This document shows, one piece after another, positions 62,485 to 64,000 of a stretch of 64,000 nucleotides of DNA (its first letter is position 1; the number at the start of each line of letters is the position of its first letter). The translations under genes were made by a program, and so were the position numbers. The DNA is from Aminobacter sp039907765 (GTDB lineage: Bacteria; Pseudomonadota; Alphaproteobacteria; Rhizobiales; Rhizobiaceae): NCBI RefSeq assembly GCF_039907765.1, contig NZ_JARDJI010000003.1:62001-126000 (forward strand), written 5' to 3'. The notes under the pieces were generated by a model. It did no database searches. It was not told the DNA's origin and worked only from the letters and a program-made list of their open reading frames with translations.

Positions 62485-63339
62485 ATGAGCATTGGCCTTT
62501 CCCCATCCGCCGCGGCCGACGCCGCGGCCATGTCCTCGCAACGCGTCGCCGCGACCGGCAGGCTCGAGGTTCAGTGGCGCGACGGCCGCAGCCGTCTCTC
62601 CCGGCTCTTCCAGGAGGGTGCGGCCAAGATCCGGCTTCCAGACACCGGCGCGGACCCGCTCGAGGCGGTGCTGATCAACATGGCCGGCGGATTGACCGGC
62701 GGCGACAGGATCGCATGGGAGGCGGAGATCGGGGCGAAGGCCAGGGCTTCACTGACTACCCAGGCCTGCGAAAAGGTCTATCGCGCGCTGGCCGGTCAGG
62801 CCGAGGTCGATGTTCGCCTGATTGTCGGCGAAGGCAGCTTCCTCGGCTGGCTGCCGCAGGAAACAATCGTCTTCGACCGCGCCGCCCTTTCGCGCCGGCT
62901 CGACGTAGACCTTGCGCCGCGAGCCGAGGCGCTGATCGTGGAGGCGACGATCTTCGGCCGCAGCGCCATGGGCGAGCGCGCCCGATACGGTACGTTCCGC
63001 GACCGCTGGCGTATCCGTCAGGGCGGCAGGCTGGTCCACGCCGAAGACCTTGCCGTCGGTCCCGACATCGAGGCGACGCTCGCGCGGCCGGCCTCGGCCG
63101 GCAGACACATCGCCTTCGCCACGCTGCTGCTCGTCTCCGAACGCGGCGAACAGATGCTGGAAGCCGCGCGGAAAATCATCGGCGACGACGGCGGCGCGAG
63201 TTTCTGGACTGTGGGTGAAACTGGCAAGCTTCTTGCGAGGCTTTGCGCCGAAGACGGCTACCAGCTACGTAAGCGACTCATGCCACTGGTGGCCCTGCTC
63301 AATGGACAGGCAGGCTTGCCCAGACTGTGGTCACTCTAG
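62485..63339 (+). CDS. ureD: Urease accessory protein UreD
   Basis: This 284-residue UreD/UreH protein has INMAGGLTGGDRIAWEAEIG, TTQACEKVYRALAG and FLGWLPQETIVFDRAALSRR, all family hallmarks. With UreF and UreG it delivers nickel to apo-urease. It opens the urease operon, and ureA follows 17 bp later. The first ~20 residues before RVAATGRLEV are variable. Confidence 0.95.
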   Translation: MSIGLSPSAAADAAAMSSQRVAATGRLEVQWRDGRSRLSRLFQEGAAKIRLPDTGADPLEAVLINMAGGLTGGDRIAWEAEIGAKARASLTTQACEKVYRALAGQAEVDVRLIVGEGSFLGWLPQETIVFDRAALSRRLDVDLAPRAEALIVEATIFGRSAMGERARYGTFRDRWRIRQGGRLVHAEDLAVGPDIEATLARPASAGRHIAFATLLLVSERGEQMLEAARKIIGDDGGASFWTVGETGKLLARLCAEDGYQLRKRLMPLVALLNGQAGLPRLWSL

Positions 63340-63356
63340 GATTTTTTGGTGCGCGA

Positions 63357-63659
63357 ATGAACCTGACGCCGAGAGAAAAGGACAAGCTGTTGATCGCCAT
63401 GGCCGCGATGGTGGCGCGCCGCAGGCTCGAACGCGGCGTCAAGCTCAACCATCCCGAAACAGTCGCCCTGATCTCCGACTTCATCGTCGAGGGCGCCCGC
63501 GACGGCCGCGCGGTCGCCGAATTGATGGAAGCCGGGGCACATGTCGTCTCCCGTGCCCAGGTGATGGAAGGCGTGGCCGAGATGATCCACGACGTGCAGG
63601 TCGAAGCCACTTTTCCCGACGGCACCAAGCTGGTGACGGTGCACGAACCCGTCCGCTGA
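63357..63659 (+). CDS. ureA: Urease gamma subunit
   Basis: This 100-residue UreA has MNLTPREKDKLLIAMAAMVA, then RGVKLNHPETVALISDFIVE and GVAEMIHDVQVEATFPDGTK, the full family pattern. It forms the smallest subunit of the nickel-dependent urease that hydrolyses urea to ammonia and carbamate. The beta and alpha subunits would lie beyond the window. Confidence 0.97.
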   Translation: MNLTPREKDKLLIAMAAMVARRRLERGVKLNHPETVALISDFIVEGARDGRAVAELMEAGAHVVSRAQVMEGVAEMIHDVQVEATFPDGTKLVTVHEPVR

Positions 63660-63666
63660 GGCTTCC

Positions 63667-63921
63667 ATGCTCGAACTGCGTCCCAATTGCGAATGCTGCG
63701 ACCGCGACCTGCCGCCCGCGGCAACCAATGCCGTGATCTGCACCTTCGAATGCACCTTCTGCACCGATTGCGCGGAAGGCATTCTCGGCGGTACCTGCCC
63801 CAATTGCGGCGGCAATCTTTCCGCGCGGCCGATCCGGCCGGCGGCAATGCTTCTGAAATACCCGGCATCGACCAAACGCGTGCTGAAAGCCGAAGGATGC
63901 GCGCCGAGGTCGGTCGCCTGA
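63667..63921 (+). CDS. DUF1272 protein (small Cys-rich)
   Basis: This 84-residue protein has LRPNCECCDRDLPPAATNAV and CTFCTDCAEGILGGTCPNCGG, the DUF1272 arrangement of paired cysteines that probably binds zinc. It is often found inside urease operons of rhizobia. The function is unknown. It lies 7 bp behind ureA. Confidence 0.9.
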   Translation: MLELRPNCECCDRDLPPAATNAVICTFECTFCTDCAEGILGGTCPNCGGNLSARPIRPAAMLLKYPASTKRVLKAEGCAPRSVA

Positions 63922-63946
63922 TTGTTTGATTTGAAAGGTACTCACA

Positions 63947-64000
63947 ATGTTTACGCGCCTCGCGCTCGCCCTCTCGGCACTTTCGCTCTCGGTCGCGCCC
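63947..64000 (+). CDS. Start of a secreted protein (partial)
   Basis: This reading frame is cut by the window end after 18 codons. MFTRLALALSALSLSVAP looks like a Sec signal peptide. GAAAGG lies 10 nt before the ATG. It sits in the urease operon, but the product cannot be named from this fragment. Confidence 0.6.
   Translation, partial: MFTRLALALSALSLSVAP

Overview
The window looks like an alphaproteobacterial chromosome of the Mesorhizobium/Aminobacter type (order Hyphomicrobiales). The DNA is GC-rich, the conjugation genes have the gene order of mesorhizobial integrative conjugative elements (ICEs), and the right end is an ordinary chromosomal block with the start of a urease operon. The genus is inferred from gene content and was not measured.

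Layout. (1) 1-10163: left half of an ICE backbone. It holds a DUF6499/DUF2285 FseA-like activator split by a +1 frameshift at a T6 run, an AlpA/RdfS-like excisionase candidate, an iteron-bearing repA, parA, small DNA-binding proteins, DUF2840, the TraF peptidase, DUF736, a lytic transglycosylase, a probable oriT region, a DUF3363 relaxase, the TraG coupling protein and a CopG-like protein. (2) 10164-33485: a 23.3 kb cargo island sitting where trbB would normally follow. It is rich in stress and proteostasis genes: groESL under a CIRCE operator, a CspA-type protein with its terminator, rpsU, a tail-less FtsZ, a NYN-LOTUS protein, two Rnk/GreA-like proteins, DUF1127, two DUF982 proteins, a response regulator and a transglutaminase-like protein. 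A minus-strand gene block with a conserved upstream element is present twice (11.7-13.3 kb and 21.9-23.7 kb). The island also carries a tyrosine recombinase and a graveyard of broken genes: a LysR fragment, a desaturase, glutamate dehydrogenase, ptsN, a small frameshifted gene and a nitrilase. (3) 33486-43005: complete trbBCDEJKLFGI plus DUF2274, the mating-pair-formation half of the ICE. (4) 43178-52279: ICE-distal accessory genes. These are a nuclease-like protein, a LysR regulator, an RcgA/RcgR-like pair (membrane protein plus alpha/beta hydrolase), and a tightly coupled minus-strand trio with a two-HKD phospholipase D-like protein, which is a candidate undescribed defence module. (5) 52574-53158: the integration scar, with the C-terminal end of a large serine recombinase running into an intact tRNA-Arg(CCG) and, 250 bp further on, a 43-nt half of a second tRNA-Arg(CCG). 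(6) 53375-64000: chromosome. It has a YigZ-family protein, a cupin, an ECF41-type sigma factor coupled to an NDH-2-like flavoprotein, a D,D-carboxypeptidase, an epimerase-fold-like protein, a FrcK-like kinase, a glutathione transferase, a ketosynthase/ACP pair, ureD, ureA, a DUF1272 protein and the start of a secreted protein.

How it works together (inference): the FseA-like activator and RdfS-like factor would control excision. RepA/ParA with the iterons would maintain the excised circle. Relaxase, TraG and the Trb channel would move the DNA. An RcgR-like putative lactone hydrolase may feed into quorum control of transfer. The cargo would give the host extra heat, cold and translation-stress capacity. 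No CRISPR array or rRNA was seen.
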